DNA of 64,000 nucleotides, taken from NCBI RefSeq assembly GCF_024244095.1, contig NW_026250689.1, positions 210,836-274,835 on the forward strand. Reading direction: 5' to 3'. The number at the start of each line of letters is the position of its first letter. Within the stretch, counting starts at the first letter, position 1. Source of the stretch: Nematocida homosporus. Its lineage: Eukaryota > Microsporidia. Below the pieces are notes generated by a model. The model had not been told where the DNA came from, did not search any database, and saw nothing but the letters and a program-made list of their open reading frames with translations. The position numbers and the translations under genes are program-made. Below, piece by piece: positions 1 to 10,900 of the stretch.

Positions 1-2
1 GT

Positions 3-2126
3 GAGAAATCGGGTGAAGAACGTGAGAAGAGTTATGCGTTGTACAAGTTAGTTTTAAAGGTAGTAGTGAAGTACTTGCGGATGCGTAAGGCGGAAGAACC
101 TCAAATTGCTGGGAAGAGTATCTTGGAAGAGATCTTTGATGAAGATGAGGTAGAGATGATGGTTAAGTTGGTGGAGAAAGAGATGCCGGCTTATATTCAA
201 GCGGAGATTCTGAACATTTTAGTGGAGGGAGAGGTGATTTTGCATAAGGCAGATACAATGGCCGTTACGCCGAGTAATATCTATCCTTTAGCCCGGTATG
301 CCTTGCAACATCGGGGGACGGAAGCTGTACTGGCTAATATTATTAATGCGTTGGAGTTAGATGTGGTTGAGGCTGAGAATGAAGATGAGATGGAATTGAG
401 TGCCCGGGAACACAATCCGGTATTGGTTTTGGACTTTATTAATGAGATGATGCGGCGGTACGTGGTGGAAGTAAGTGAGAATTCTTATCATTTTCAGAAG
501 TATATTGCGGGGCCGGTTTTGGATGCTTACAATACACTAGTGCAGAATACGAGTAATCCTTTGATTACAACGGGTTATTTAGCCTTACTTTCAACTCTGA
601 CTAATTTAGAGGAGTCGGCCACTAATCAGTCGGGATTTGCTAGTAGTATTCAGCGTAATTTAGTCTTGGCTAAGAGTATTACGGGTATTATTGCAACGGT
701 TCGGCAAGTTTGTGCCTACTCGATTCAGAAGGAGACTTTGTATACGGAATGTCCAATTAGTGCCTTACCGGACGAGTTGTTGCCGGTGGTTATGGGGCAG
801 GGAGCTATCTTGCAAGGGGCCCATTCGGTCTTTAGGTTGTGTCTTTTCTTGCCGCCGGCCTTGCAAATAACGGTGGCTTCTCGGCACTTGATGGGTATTC
901 TCTTCCGGGTTTTGGCTGAGGAGGAGTCTTCTTTGAGTTGTAGTACTTTGTACTTTATTCGGGAGTTCTTTAAGAATAAGTCGGTGGTTCAGAAGATCTC
1001 GAATGCAATTAACAGTCGGTTCTTTTATTTGATGGCGGCTTTGGTTTCCCTGGGAGAGTTAGATACGGTTTTGGATATTCTAGCGGCTAATCAGCGGATT
1101 TATCATAGTTTCTTCCGGAACCAGGTAGTGACACCACGATCGGTGAGTTTGTTCAAAGAAATGGAGTCTCTTTATGCTTTACTGGCCACTCTTATGGTTT
1201 ACTACTATGCTGATGACCCGAAGCTTAAGAATGAAGCGATTAACCGGAGTTTAGTCGGTTTGTTTGATGAAGTCATTCGTTCTTTGAAGTCCCATGCGAA
1301 TATTGTGCCGCACTTGGTTGATACGCCGGAATTTGGGTACTTCTTTAAGGCGGCGGCTTTACTGAGTACTGAGATTGCTTTGAATGTTAAGGACCTTCTT
1401 TACTTGATTATGAAGGCACAAATATCTACGGCTGATATTGATCCGCGTAAACCAAATGCTTCTCTTATCTATCGTAGTCCGAGTAAGATGGTTTCTGAGT
1501 GCTTTTTCTTCTACCACTTTGTCAGTGCGGGTCTTAGTGGGGCTTTAGTTAGTGATGAGAAGATTGCTGGTCATGAAATTCTGGCCGAAGTAAACAATCC
1601 TTTCTCAACTAATGCTCTGAAGTATATTGCTTTACTGGGTCTTTCTTCGGAGAATGCTGGTTATAAAAGCCCGGCGGCTGATCTCTTTGCTAATCTGGAC
1701 CTAACGGGTGTTGGTGATAAAGAAAGACTTCTTTTTGTCAACCAGATCTATCGGGCTCTTTTCCTGTCCGGATCAGTGCAAGAAGGTGGTCCGGCGATTA
1801 GTCTGCCCTTCCCAGGCACGCCTCCACAAACGTTTAGTACGACTCCTAGCGAAACGCCTTGTACGGAAGCATCGGCTTACTCCTATGCTGACATGTGTCT
1901 ACGTTCGGCCATTAAAGCCACGGAAGAAACCGGTGCTCCGCATACTTTGCCCATTAATATTGTTGCTGCCGGTACTCCTCCTCTTATTGCTGCCTTCCTT
2001 TACACTCTTCATGAAGCCGCGCCCAGTTCAGCGATTATCTTATCTTATATCAAGAAAATGCGCAAGTTTGTTCGTGAAGATGAATCCGTCTTCGCCCGGG
2101 TTCTTTCAACGATTCCCACTCAATAA
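3..2126 (+). CDS. Unrecognised large alpha-helical protein, C-terminal part (5' end outside window)
   Basis: The frame is open to the left edge of the window and no ATG defines a start, so at least 708 codons of a longer gene are present. The product is rich in Leu/Ala helices with no membrane segment or signal, which looks like an armadillo/HEAT-type helical scaffold. Near the C-terminus there is a Pro/Thr/Ser-rich loop (nt about 1800-1870) followed by more helices. A stretch around nt 1488-1530 (PSKMVSECFFFYHF) faintly recalls the core of Ufd2-type E4 ligases, but there is no U-box, so I do not assign that. The TAA stop lies inside AATAAA, as in other housekeeping genes here. It is a real gene by length and codon use; its function is unknown to me. 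Confidence 0.85.
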   Translation, partial: EKSGEEREKSYALYKLVLKVVVKYLRMRKAEEPQIAGKSILEEIFDEDEVEMMVKLVEKEMPAYIQAEILNILVEGEVILHKADTMAVTPSNIYPLARYALQHRGTEAVLANIINALELDVVEAENEDEMELSAREHNPVLVLDFINEMMRRYVVEVSENSYHFQKYIAGPVLDAYNTLVQNTSNPLITTGYLALLSTLTNLEESATNQSGFASSIQRNLVLAKSITGIIATVRQVCAYSIQKETLYTECPISALPDELLPVVMGQGAILQGAHSVFRLCLFLPPALQITVASRHLMGILFRVLAEEESSLSCSTLYFIREFFKNKSVVQKISNAINSRFFYLMAALVSLGELDTVLDILAANQRIYHSFFRNQVVTPRSVSLFKEMESLYALLATLMVYYYADDPKLKNEAINRSLVGLFDEVIRSLKSHANIVPHLVDTPEFGYFFKAAALLSTEIALNVKDLLYLIMKAQISTADIDPRKPNASLIYRSPSKMVSECFFFYHFVSAGLSGALVSDEKIAGHEILAEVNNPFSTNALKYIALLGLSSENAGYKSPAADLFANLDLTGVGDKERLLFVNQIYRALFLSGSVQEGGPAISLPFPGTPPQTFSTTPSETPCTEASAYSYADMCLRSAIKATEETGAPHTLPINIVAAGTPPLIAAFLYTLHEAAPSSAIILSYIKKMRKFVREDESVFARVLSTIPTQ

Positions 2127-2717
2127 AGGTTATGAGTTATGATTTAATGTTTAGTTCAAGTTGTGTTAAGTTGTGTTAAGTTGTGTTGTGTTCGTATTGA
2201 GTTAGTATTGGGTTGGGTTTGGTTGAGTTGGGTTTGGTTGGGATAAGATAAGCTGAGTGTTATTTAAGTATTGGGCGGCGTACTACTAACTCCACTCCAC
2301 CTTAAGCCAACTAAATGCATAACCTATCACTATAACTCAAGATAAGATAAGATAAGATGGCTTAACCCAATTAACTCCACTTAATACAATACAATACAAA
2401 TCACCACCAGAACATATTATAACGTAAGACAATACAAATCACCAGAACCCAACTCAACTTACTACAATACAACTTAACATAACTCAACTCAATATATCAT
2501 AAAGTAAGACGATACAAATCATCACCAGAACATATCATAACTCAACTCAACTTACTACAATACAACTTAACTCAACTTACTACAATACAACTTAACTCAA
2601 CTCAACTCAATATATCATAGCGTAAGACGATACAAAACACCACTAGAACATAACTTAACATAACACAACTCAACTCAATATAACATGACGTAAGACAATA
2701 CTAACCCCTTTATTTTT
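2127..2717. repeat. Low-complexity intergenic spacer with GT-rich then AC-rich halves
   Basis: After the upstream stop the + strand is made of GTTAAGTTGTGTTAAG/TTGGGTT words. From about 2290 it switches to AC-rich words (AACTCAACT, ACAATACA). Between about 2390 and 2700 an imperfect unit recurs containing CGTAAGACAATAC followed by CACCACCAGAACATA. No open frame of interest is present. The segment just before the ESA1 ATG (CCCCTTTATTTTT) may be its promoter proximal region. Confidence 0.7.
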
Positions 2718-3866
2718 ATGCATAAGAAAGAGCTTGTCATTGGCTGTAAAGCCCCTGTTGCCGTTCTAGTTGGTAAAGAAAAGACCCACAGATTGGCTGA
2801 AATAGTTGCTATTCGCCAAAACTCAATCGGTAACCCTGAATACTATGTTCATTATGTCGGATTTAACAAACGTCTTGATGAATGGATCCCCGAAACTCGC
2901 ATTGACTGTAAAGATCCTTCTAAAATAGAGTATCCACGAAAGAAGAAGTATGTGTCTAAGAAAGAAGAAGCAGAGGCACTCCAAGCACCAACACATTCTA
3001 AAACTGCTCTAACTACTGAAGATATCTATAAGGTCAAAAACATTGAAACCATTGAAATGGGTGAGTATACTCTTAATGCCTGGTACTTTTCGCCCTATCC
3101 CCATACACTTGCTGAGAACAAACACATTATTCTCTGTGAATACTGTCTCTTCTACTTTAGTACTCCTGAGCACCTTACTCAGCACCGCCAGACCTGTCGT
3201 CTTAATAGACCTCCTGGGGCACAGATCTACCGTAAAGACGGAATTGCTTTCTTTGAACTAGATGGTCAAATTCATGTTAATTATGCCCGGAATCTTTCTC
3301 TTCTGTCTAAACTCTTTCTTGACCACAAAACTCTCTACTACGATATTGATGTCTTCTTCTTCTATGTTATGTGTATTTATAATCCGGCTGATTCAGAAGA
3401 GGATCGGCAGTATAAGCTAGTTGGGTACTTCTCTAAAGAAAAAGAGTCTCAGCATGGCTATAATGTTGCTTGTGTTCTTATTCTTCCTCAGTACCAAAGA
3501 AAAGGGTATGGCCGACTGCTGATTGATTTCTCTTATCTGCTTAGTAAACGTGAAAGAGTCGCTGCTTCGCCTGAGAAGCCTCTTTCAGATCTTGGCCTGC
3601 TTAGTTATCGGCAGTATTGGGCTGAAAAGGTCACTGAAATCCTGCAACACTCTAAGTCTATTTCAATTAATGATATTCGCGATATGTCAAGTATTACGAC
3701 TGAGGATATTCTTCACACCTTGCAAACCCACAAAATGTTGATGTTTTATAACGGAGTGCCAGCCTTCATTCTTCGTGATGAGGCCTTGCAGAAGCTTGCT
3801 AAGTCCCAGAATGCCCCGCGACTTGATCCGGACTATCTTCTTTGGGGGCCGTCCTACCTCACCTAA
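2718..3866 (+). CDS. ESA1: MYST-family histone acetyltransferase, Esa1/Tip60 type
   Basis: This is the catalytic subunit of a NuA4-type complex that would acetylate histone H4 and H2A in the nucleus. Residues about 8-65 form the Tudor-knot/chromo barrel (YVHYVGFNKRLDEWIP). A C2HC zinc finger uses Cys140, Cys143, His156 and Cys160. The MYST core follows, with Lys204 in the conserved FLDHKTLYYDID segment (the autoacetylated lysine in the family), Cys252 in the active-site strand, the acetyl-CoA loop QRKGYG at 260-265 and the catalytic Glu286 in SPEKPLSDLG. At 382 residues it is a compact but complete family member. The ATG follows an AC-rich leader. Esa1 is more likely than Sas2/Sas3 because of the chromo barrel and core match, but paralog identity is inferred. 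Confidence 0.95.
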   Translation: MHKKELVIGCKAPVAVLVGKEKTHRLAEIVAIRQNSIGNPEYYVHYVGFNKRLDEWIPETRIDCKDPSKIEYPRKKKYVSKKEEAEALQAPTHSKTALTTEDIYKVKNIETIEMGEYTLNAWYFSPYPHTLAENKHIILCEYCLFYFSTPEHLTQHRQTCRLNRPPGAQIYRKDGIAFFELDGQIHVNYARNLSLLSKLFLDHKTLYYDIDVFFFYVMCIYNPADSEEDRQYKLVGYFSKEKESQHGYNVACVLILPQYQRKGYGRLLIDFSYLLSKRERVAASPEKPLSDLGLLSYRQYWAEKVTEILQHSKSISINDIRDMSSITTEDILHTLQTHKMLMFYNGVPAFILRDEALQKLAKSQNAPRLDPDYLLWGPSYLT

Positions 3867-4212
3867 GATCATCCCGTGCACATACTCACATTATTTACAC
3901 AGAAAACCAGACCCAATCTATATATCATTGTATTGGTAGTGAGTTGGTATAAGTTGGTATTGTATTAGTATTGTATTAGTAGTGTGTTTGTATTGTATTG
4001 GTAGTGAGTTACTGGTCTAAATAGAAGTTACTTTGAATAAAGCAAGAGGGTTTTTGAGTTAGTATTTGGTTTGCCAAATTAGATTATTGTCTTTCCAAAA
4101 TAGATGTTTATTGTATATGCTATCTGGTGTGCTGATGATTTAGTCATGAAGTTACCTCAGCTGTTGGTTTGGCTACTCTTAGTCAGAGCGCATAGAATGG
4201 GATTTAAATAGA
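3867..4212. other. Intergenic spacer between convergent genes
   Basis: GT-rich low-complexity sequence (TTGGTATTGTATTAGTAGTG repeats) to about 4020, then ordinary AT-rich DNA. I see no gene or RNA here. Confidence 0.5.
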
Positions 4213-4617
4213 TTATACGAATGTCTCTCGTCTTGGGCCCCGGGGCTTAAATGTGGTCGTCGTGCATTGTTTGTCTGTGTACTCATCATACCAATGACTT
4301 TGATCAAACTTGTCGTTGTCATTAAACATCGGGATTGTCGTATGCGTGGAAGATAAAGCATCGGACCTGGTTGGCTTGGCTTTATTGGGAGTATAAAGAG
4401 CTTGAGCATCCAACTCTTGTTTCTTCAATTGCCGGCAAGTAACGACGGTTAGGATAATTCCTATTATTACAAGGACTATGCATAACAGAGCACAACCTAT
4501 CATCACAAGAGAATAACTAAGGCTGTTTGGGTTGCTCAGAAAGTCCACTATCTTATCGCATAAAGAAGTTATAGTTTGTTGGGAATCTTTGACTAAGTCT
4601 TTTAAATCAATGGCCAT
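4213..4617 (-). CDS. Small single-pass membrane protein, family A (member 1)
   Basis: The 134-residue product has a short amphipathic N-terminus of about 36 residues, one strong membrane segment at about residues 38-61, then a basic/polar tail of about 70 residues rich in Thr, Asp and Arg. There is no cleavable signal peptide; the single segment probably acts as a signal anchor. The first 31 residues are identical to those of the neighbour at 5430-5888, whereas the tail is unrelated. The promoter has a perfect TTTCCTAATTAGGAAA palindrome 39 bp before the ATG. I do not recognise the family; surface or vesicle-membrane location is inferred. The three genes lie in the same orientation. Confidence 0.8.
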   Translation of the reverse strand: MAIDLKDLVKDSQQTITSLCDKIVDFLSNPNSLSYSLVMIGCALLCIVLVIIGIILTVVTCRQLKKQELDAQALYTPNKAKPTRSDALSSTHTTIPMFNDNDKFDQSHWYDEYTDKQCTTTTFKPRGPRRETFV

Positions 4618-4655
4618 AAAAAAACAACGAATTTTTGATATTTATGTTTTTTAAT

Positions 4656-4671
4656 TTTCCTAATTAGGAAA
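4656..4671 (-). promoter_or_regulatory. CArG/P-box palindrome upstream of family A member 1
   Basis: Perfect dyad TTTCCTAATTAGGAAA, 38 bp from the ATG at 4617. Between it and the ATG lies an ATAAATATCAAAAATTCG TATA-like stretch, shared with the two neighbouring family A genes. Confidence 0.75.
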
Positions 4672-4679
4672 TTAAGTCG

Positions 4680-5429
4680 TTGAAAAAAAATCAGATTTTT
4701 CTGGATCTTTTATATTATAAAAATCAAATTAATTGATACTCTTACAACAATACTAATCCTTTATAGTCATTTGGACTAGTATCCGAGTACTAAACCAGTA
4801 CTAACTCGAAACCAAGAATAAAAAGGACAGTTCATGCTTGGCCTCTCAAAATAACTTCCTATTTAGCTGCATCTATCGCATAATAGATATGGAAATTAGC
4901 TGATCTTTGTAAATAGTTGCCAATAAGAATAAGAGTATACACCCGGCTATGTAAATCTTTACACCTATTGTTGTCTACTCCTAACCCAATCTAATACTAA
5001 CTCAACCCAACAGTAACTCAATTAAGAAGTAGATTTAATAGATGTATCGCTGCCTACGACAAGCCGTTATCTATAAATACGTGTACGAATAAATAAATGC
5101 AACGATCTAATGCCGAAGTTAGGTACCGAACAGCTATGTTTGAATCTTTTCTCTTGATATATTATTATGTGCCCATCTAGCAACTTCGTTTGTCTCCAGA
5201 GCCAAGTTGTTTGGAGAGAAAGAGAGTGTTTGGGTTTGGCACGGCATCAGACTTAAGAGATATAGTCTGTGTTTTGAGTGTGCCAGTCCAGCAACGTTTG
5301 ATGCTAACTTGTGATGTCGTTAAAGTAACAAATAGGGTCTTGTCAATCTAGATGATTTATTGTGTTTTCTGATGGATTCCGGTGGAATAAATTGATTAGT
5401 GGAGAAGAAAATGCTACAGCTTGGTTGTG
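4680..5429. other. Intergenic spacer with no recognisable gene
   Basis: AT-rich unique sequence with patches of CCAACTCAA/AATACTAACTCAA words near 4980-5030. Open frames here are short or antisense to the 5430-5888 gene. I see no RNA gene. Confidence 0.5.
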
Positions 5430-5888
5430 CTATGCTGTGGCGGTCATCTGTTTAAAGTATTCCGAAGAAGCATGGATTGATGTTGTTGAACTAGACGATG
5501 ATTTTGGGTTGAGCTTATCATCTAGGGACATGTTAATTGTAGGATCTTGGCCCCTTAAGGATTGTCTATTGTCTTGGGGAGGGCTACTTATCCATAAACC
5601 ATCGTTAATGTACCAATCGCTGTGATCTGGACTTGAGCGGTAAGTCGACCGGCTATCTTGAGACCTTAGTTTAGACATACGCTTATTATGCGTTCGCAAT
5701 CGCCAGACATTAACGTAGGCCAGAACAACCATTATGATTACTGCGATTATACAAATAGCAAGACAAGCTATGCGTGTGATAGTCGAACTAAGGTTGTTTG
5801 GGTTGCTCAGAAAGTCCACTATCTTATCGCATAAAGAAGTTATAGTTTGTTGGGAATCTTTGACTAAGTCTTTTAAATCAATGGCCAT
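5430..5888 (-). CDS. Small single-pass membrane protein, family A (member 2)
   Basis: A 152-residue protein with the same plan as its neighbour: about 36 N-terminal residues, one membrane segment at about 38-62, then a Ser/Arg/Asp-rich tail of about 90 residues. The first 31 residues and the DNA of the start region and promoter match the 4213-4617 gene exactly or nearly so; similarity ends abruptly at codon 32, just before the membrane segment. The tail carries a run of serines and many polar residues typical of a disordered domain. It is preceded by a perfect CArG palindrome. Function unknown; recombination or gene conversion of the N-terminal cassette is inferred. Confidence 0.8.
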   Translation of the reverse strand: MAIDLKDLVKDSQQTITSLCDKIVDFLSNPNNLSSTITRIACLAICIIAVIIMVVLAYVNVWRLRTHNKRMSKLRSQDSRSTYRSSPDHSDWYINDGLWISSPPQDNRQSLRGQDPTINMSLDDKLNPKSSSSSTTSIHASSEYFKQMTATA

Positions 5889-5925
5889 AAAAAAACAACG
5901 AATTTTTGATATTTATGCTTTTAAA

Positions 5926-5941
5926 TTTCCTAATTAGGAAA
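5926..5941 (-). promoter_or_regulatory. CArG/P-box palindrome upstream of family A member 2
   Basis: Perfect TTTCCTAATTAGGAAA, 37 bp from the ATG, in a promoter block nearly identical to that of member 1. Confidence 0.75.
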
Positions 5942-5984
5942 TTAAGTCGTTGAAAAAAATCAGATTTTTCTGGATCTTTTCTTT

Positions 5985-6664
5985 CCCAAAGCGGCCATTT
6001 TATACCACAAAAACAAGTAAGGCACCATCCCAATACTAACTATTATACTGTCCATACGACCGCCATTCATTCCACCCGATCAATTTGGCCACTACTACTA
6101 ACCTAATACTAACTCAACTCAATACTAACTCAACACAACCATATTTATATAATAAAAGACACACCACTCGTCTAAGGAATATCTTTAATAGAGTACTATG
6201 TACTGGCTAAGAAGGGCTTCCCTCATTAGGCATTACACTAACTCAATTTAATTGCTGCCTTCGTTCTCAGAACTATTGATGCGGATTAACAAGATATCTT
6301 GACTTGTGTTTATTTCCTGGAAGCATATTACCATGCAACTGACATAACGCGAGGAATGCGCCCACAGCAAAGAATGGCGTATATTGTGCGCCATCCCAAC
6401 TTTTAACAGAAGTTGTATTGAATAGAACAAGATAGTTTATGTTTAGTTCGATTAAGTTAATCAACAAGAAATAAGATTGTTTTCAAACCCGGTGTGCCAT
6501 ATTTATTGTATGCATAGATCAATTAATTAGCCAAATAGCAAAGGGTTTATCTAAATTGTTAGTTTGGCCGGTCTTATTTAGAAGATGTAGTATTTGGTTA
6601 GTATTGGTTATATTGGTTATATTGTAGTCGCCTTACCCAACAATAAGTCTTCTTTCTGAGTATA
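5985..6664. other. Intergenic spacer with no recognisable gene
   Basis: AT-rich sequence with short AATACTAACTCAAC words near 6100. Two overlapping minus-strand frames of 60-64 codons (6248-6467) have no promoter dyad and no convincing composition; I do not call them. Confidence 0.5.
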
Positions 6665-7093
6665 TCAAGCATTAAACCGCGGTGTCTGCCCGGTAGTTCG
6701 TGGTCTTTTGTCTGTAAAATAAGCATCATCATATTCGGATCGACTAAACCATGAATCTCGGTCTGAGAAACCACGACTCAAATCATCCTCGGACCCTTCA
6801 CGACTCAATTCACCCTCGAACCTTTCTGATCTTGAGTCAACACTACCCTCTTCCATTTCATACAAGGGGTCGCTATTCTCCGGCCTATTCTTGATATACT
6901 TCCATAATTCCCACATCATAAAGCCCATTAGAATAACAGTTGCGAGTACTAATCCAACAATCAAACCAATCACCACGCCATGTATGATACCACTAAGATC
7001 ACTTCGGCCGTATAAAATATCTCTTAGTTTAGTGTTTATCACCTCAGAGTTAGAGAGAGTTGCATCAATTGTTTCTTTAATTTCGCCGGGCAT
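6665..7093 (-). CDS. Small single-pass membrane protein, family A (member 3)
   Basis: I place the start at the ATG at 7093, directly after the shared leader CGTTGTTTTTT, not at the upstream TTG; the product begins MPGEIKETIDA and has 142 residues. It has about 36 N-terminal residues, one membrane segment at about 35-60 and an acidic/basic charged tail with repeated Ser-Arg-(Glu/Asp) pairs. Sequence identity to members 1 and 2 is low, but topology, length and promoter are the same, so I treat it as a diverged paralog. It carries the same CArG palindrome and TATA-like leader. Function unknown. Confidence 0.75.
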   Translation of the reverse strand: MPGEIKETIDATLSNSEVINTKLRDILYGRSDLSGIIHGVVIGLIVGLVLATVILMGFMMWELWKYIKNRPENSDPLYEMEEGSVDSRSERFEGELSREGSEDDLSRGFSDRDSWFSRSEYDDAYFTDKRPRTTGQTPRFNA

Positions 7094-7129
7094 AAAAAAC
7101 AACGAATTTTTGATATTTATGCTTTTAAA

Positions 7130-7145
7130 TTTCCTAATTAGGAAA
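7130..7145 (-). promoter_or_regulatory. CArG/P-box palindrome upstream of family A member 3
   Basis: Perfect TTTCCTAATTAGGAAA, 36 bp from the ATG at 7093, followed by the same GCATAAATATCAAAAATT leader as members 1 and 2. Confidence 0.75.
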
Positions 7146-7284
7146 TTAAACCGCTAAAAAATCAAAAAAAAAGCAAACTCAACACTAACCCAAATTTGTT
7201 CACATTATTTAATCATTTTATATTCACAAAAACAAATAGGGCCATCTTTATCAATCTATCTCTTTAATTCAAACTCTTATGTAT

Positions 7285-7715
7285 ATCAAACAGATACTAA
7301 GTTGTGTATCTACTAATCTGTTTATGTACTAATCAGATGCCAAGTTGTGTATACCAACCAGATGCTAATATGAGACTAAGTTGTGTATACTAATCAGTGC
7401 CAAGTTGTGTATACCAACCAGACACTAAGTTGTGTATACTAGCCAGATACTAATCAGATACCAACTTGTTTATGTACTAATCTGTTTATGTACTAATCAG
7501 TGCTAACTTGTGTATACCAACCAGATGCTAATATGAGACTAAGTTGTGTATACTAACCAGTGCTAACTTGTGTATGTACTAATCAGATACCAACTTGTCT
7601 ATACTAATAAGATACCAACCAGATACTAATCTGTTTATGTACTAATCAGATACTAACTTGTTTATATACTAACCTGTTTATGTACTAATCAGATACTAAC
7701 TTGTGTATACCAATA
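7285..7715. repeat. Imperfect tandem repeats upstream of RPB1
   Basis: About 15 imperfect copies of a unit of roughly 22-30 bp built from TACTAATCAGATACTAACTTG and GTGTATACCAACCAGA words. They are followed to about 7860 by simpler AACTCAACCCAATACC repeats. No gene lies in 7146-7902. Confidence 0.75.
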
Positions 7716-7902
7716 CCAACTCAACTCAATACTAACCCTAACACCAACTCAACCCAACCCAACTCAATCCAATACCAATACTAACTCAACTCAACCCAAT
7801 ACCAACTCAACCCAATACTAACTCAACTCAATACCAACTCAAACCAACTCAAATCTTATCTAAAACAACCAAATACATATAATTTTATAAAATTTTAGGA
7901 CT

Positions 7903-10900
7903 ATGGGCAGTGAAATTCCTCTAAGAAAGGTCGAAAGTATCGAATTTGGCATACTTTCACCTGAAGATGTAGTGGCTATAAGTGTGTGTAAAATTGAGCA
8001 TCCAGAAACCGTTGAAAATGGGGTACCTAAAGAAGGAGGACTAGCTGATTTACGGCTTGGTACTTCTGAACGTGGATTTCTTTGTAGTACGTGTGGACAT
8101 CGTTTTGACCAATGTACAGGTCATTTTGGCTACATTGAATTATCAAAACCAGTCTTTCATATCGGATTCTTAGCCAAAGTAAAGAAGATCTTAGAATCTG
8201 TTTGTTTCTTCTGTTCTAAACTCAGAATTGAGAAGCAACAATTGCCATCTTTAAAACCACGTAATCAAAAGGAACGTAAACGTCGTTTAAATCTAGTTTG
8301 GGGTTTAGCTAAGAATAGAGCTGTCTGTTTAGGAGAAGTCTTACCCGGTCTAGAAGAAACACCAGGAGAGAAGGTTCGTAGTGGGTGTGGTAATCGGCAG
8401 CCAACAATTCGTCGTGAAGGTCTGCATTTACTTGCCTTCCAAAAAGGAGAAGAACTAGCTGAAGGTAAAACAGTTCTATCGGCTGAGAAGGCTTTAGAGA
8501 TACTGAGAAGAATTAGTGAAGTAGATATTGAAGCTCTTGGTTTTGATTTAGAAAGAGCTCGACCTGAATGGATGATTATTCGTGTTTTACCTGTTCCTCC
8601 TCCTCAAGTCCGTCCTTCAATTACTATGGAGGGATCTTTGCGTTGTGAAGATGATTTAACGCATAAACTAGCTGATATCATTAAGGCCAGTAATAACTTA
8701 AAAAGATACGAGCAAGAAGGAGCTCCAGGACATATTACCCGAGATTACGAACAGTTATTACAATTTCATGTAGCTACTCTTATGAATAATGATATCTCTG
8801 GTCAACCTCAATCTCTTCAGAAGAACGGGCGGCCTTTAAAGTCTTTAAGAGCTCGTTTAAGAGGGAAAGAAGGACGAGTACGTGGTAATTTAATGGGTAA
8901 ACGAGTGGACTTTTCCGCCCGAACGGTTATTACAGCCGATCCTAACATAGGTATGAATGAAGTAGGAGTTCCAGAAGAGATTGCTAAGATGTTGACCTTC
9001 CCAGAACGAGTTACTGAGTATAACTTAGCTGAAGCTAGAGCGGCTGTTTTTCGGGGTCCACATACTCATCCTGGGGCTAATTACGTCATTCGTGATGATG
9101 GACAGCGGATTGACTTGCGCTTTCATCGGGGGGAGATGAACGTACAAGTTGGGTACATTGTGGAACGCCACCTTAAAAATGGCGATACAGTTCTGTTCAA
9201 TCGTCAGCCTTCTTTGCACAAAATGTCGATGATGGCCCATCGGGCTCGAGTTATGCGCTTTTCTACCTTTCGGCTGAACTTAAGTGTGACTTCACCTTAT
9301 AATGCTGATTTTGATGGGGATGAAATGAACTTGCATTTACCACAATCTTTACCGGCTCAGACTGAGTTGCGAGAATTAGCTTTAGTAGAGAAGAACATTG
9401 TTTCACCCCAAAGTAATCGGCCGGTTATGGGGATTGTTCAGGATACACTTTTAGGTCTTTATAAGTTAACTAAGCGAGATCTGTTCTTAACTCCAGCTCA
9501 GGCTCAGCATTTAGTCTATGCAATGGATAATGGGCGATCTTTAGACCCGCCAGTTCTTTTAAGACCGATTAGACTTTATACTGGGAAGCAAATCTTCTCT
9601 CATGCCTTACCACCCGTATCTTATAACGGCTTACATAGTGCCCATGTTCCTGATGCTCCTTTTTGGGCTAATGAGGATGATAGTTGTGTAGTGATTAGGA
9701 ATGGTGAATTATTAGCTGGGATTATTTGTAAACGGACGGTTGGAACGGCTTCTGGTGGTTTAATTCATGTTATTGCTAATGACTTACCCCGGCGGGTTTG
9801 TGTTGATTTTATTGATGCTTTACAACGGGCTGTAGCTGCTTGGCTGGCGGCCTTTGAAGGGTTTACAGTTGGAATTGGTGATACGGTTCCGGATGCAGCT
9901 ACAGCCGATGCTATTCGGGAGGCAATTGATCGGGCTAAGTCAGAGACTGAGAAGTTAATCTGGCGAGCAGCTCATGGTGAATTAGAAAGACTCCCGGGTA
10001 TGTCTATGCGTGAATCTTTAGAATCAGTTATTACTTTGGCTTTGAATCGGGCTCGTGATACGAGTGGGACGGCGGCCCAACGGACTTTACTCGCCCAGAA
10101 TAGTATTAAGCAAATGGCCGCCGCCGGTTCAAAAGGATCAAGTATTAATGTTTCGCAGATGTCGGCCTGTGTCGGACAGCAGGTAGTGGAAGGTCGGCGT
10201 ATTTTACTGGGATTTCGTGATCGGGCTCTACCCCATTTTACTAAGGATGATTTTGGAGCGGAAGCTCGTGGGTTTGTGAGTAGTTCTTATATAACGGGTT
10301 TAACTCCAGTTGAGTTCTTCTTCCATGCCATGGGTGGTCGAGAAGGTCTCATTGATACGGCAGTTAAGACGGCAGAAACGGGATATATTCAAAGACGACT
10401 AGTTAAGGCCTTAGAAGATGCCCAGGTAAGGGCTGATCGTAGTGTAAGGAGTGGTGAGGGCCAGGTGATTCAAGGGGCTTATGGTGGAGATTGTTTGGAT
10501 GCCACCTTTATTGAAATGCAAGATTTAGTGTTGTTGGGTTCGGAAAGTGAGTTTACTAGTAAGTTTGTGCTTGATTTATCCGGTTTAGCTGAGTATCCGC
10601 TTAGTGCTCGGGTGGCGGCGGCCCTAAGAAGTCCACGGGGGAAGAGTTTAGTCCGGACGGAAATACTTATGCTACGTGATGAACGGAATGAGTTACTAGC
10701 GGCTGGAGTGAAGGGCCGACAACCTTTACCGGTACCTTTAGCACGCATATTTGAACGGGCTCAACGTATGTCACAAAGTCCAACGGCTGCTCCAGGAGTT
10801 ATTCGTAGTGCAGAGACAGGTCGTAGTGGTCTAGTGGTCGGTGATGTTCTCCCGGAACGAATTGTCCGAGCTCGAGAAGCTTTGGAAACAGCTTTAGTTA

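Noticed and set aside
2127..2717. Low-complexity repeats as possible telomeric or CRISPR-like arrays
   Set aside because: The units are irregular and of variable length, have no unique spacers, and occur throughout the window between genes.
5362..5625. 87-codon plus-strand frame
   Set aside because: It is antisense to the well-supported 5430-5888 gene and has no promoter dyad or family similarity.
6248..6467. Two overlapping short minus-strand frames after family A member 3
   Set aside because: Short, overlapping in two frames, without a promoter element; probably chance.
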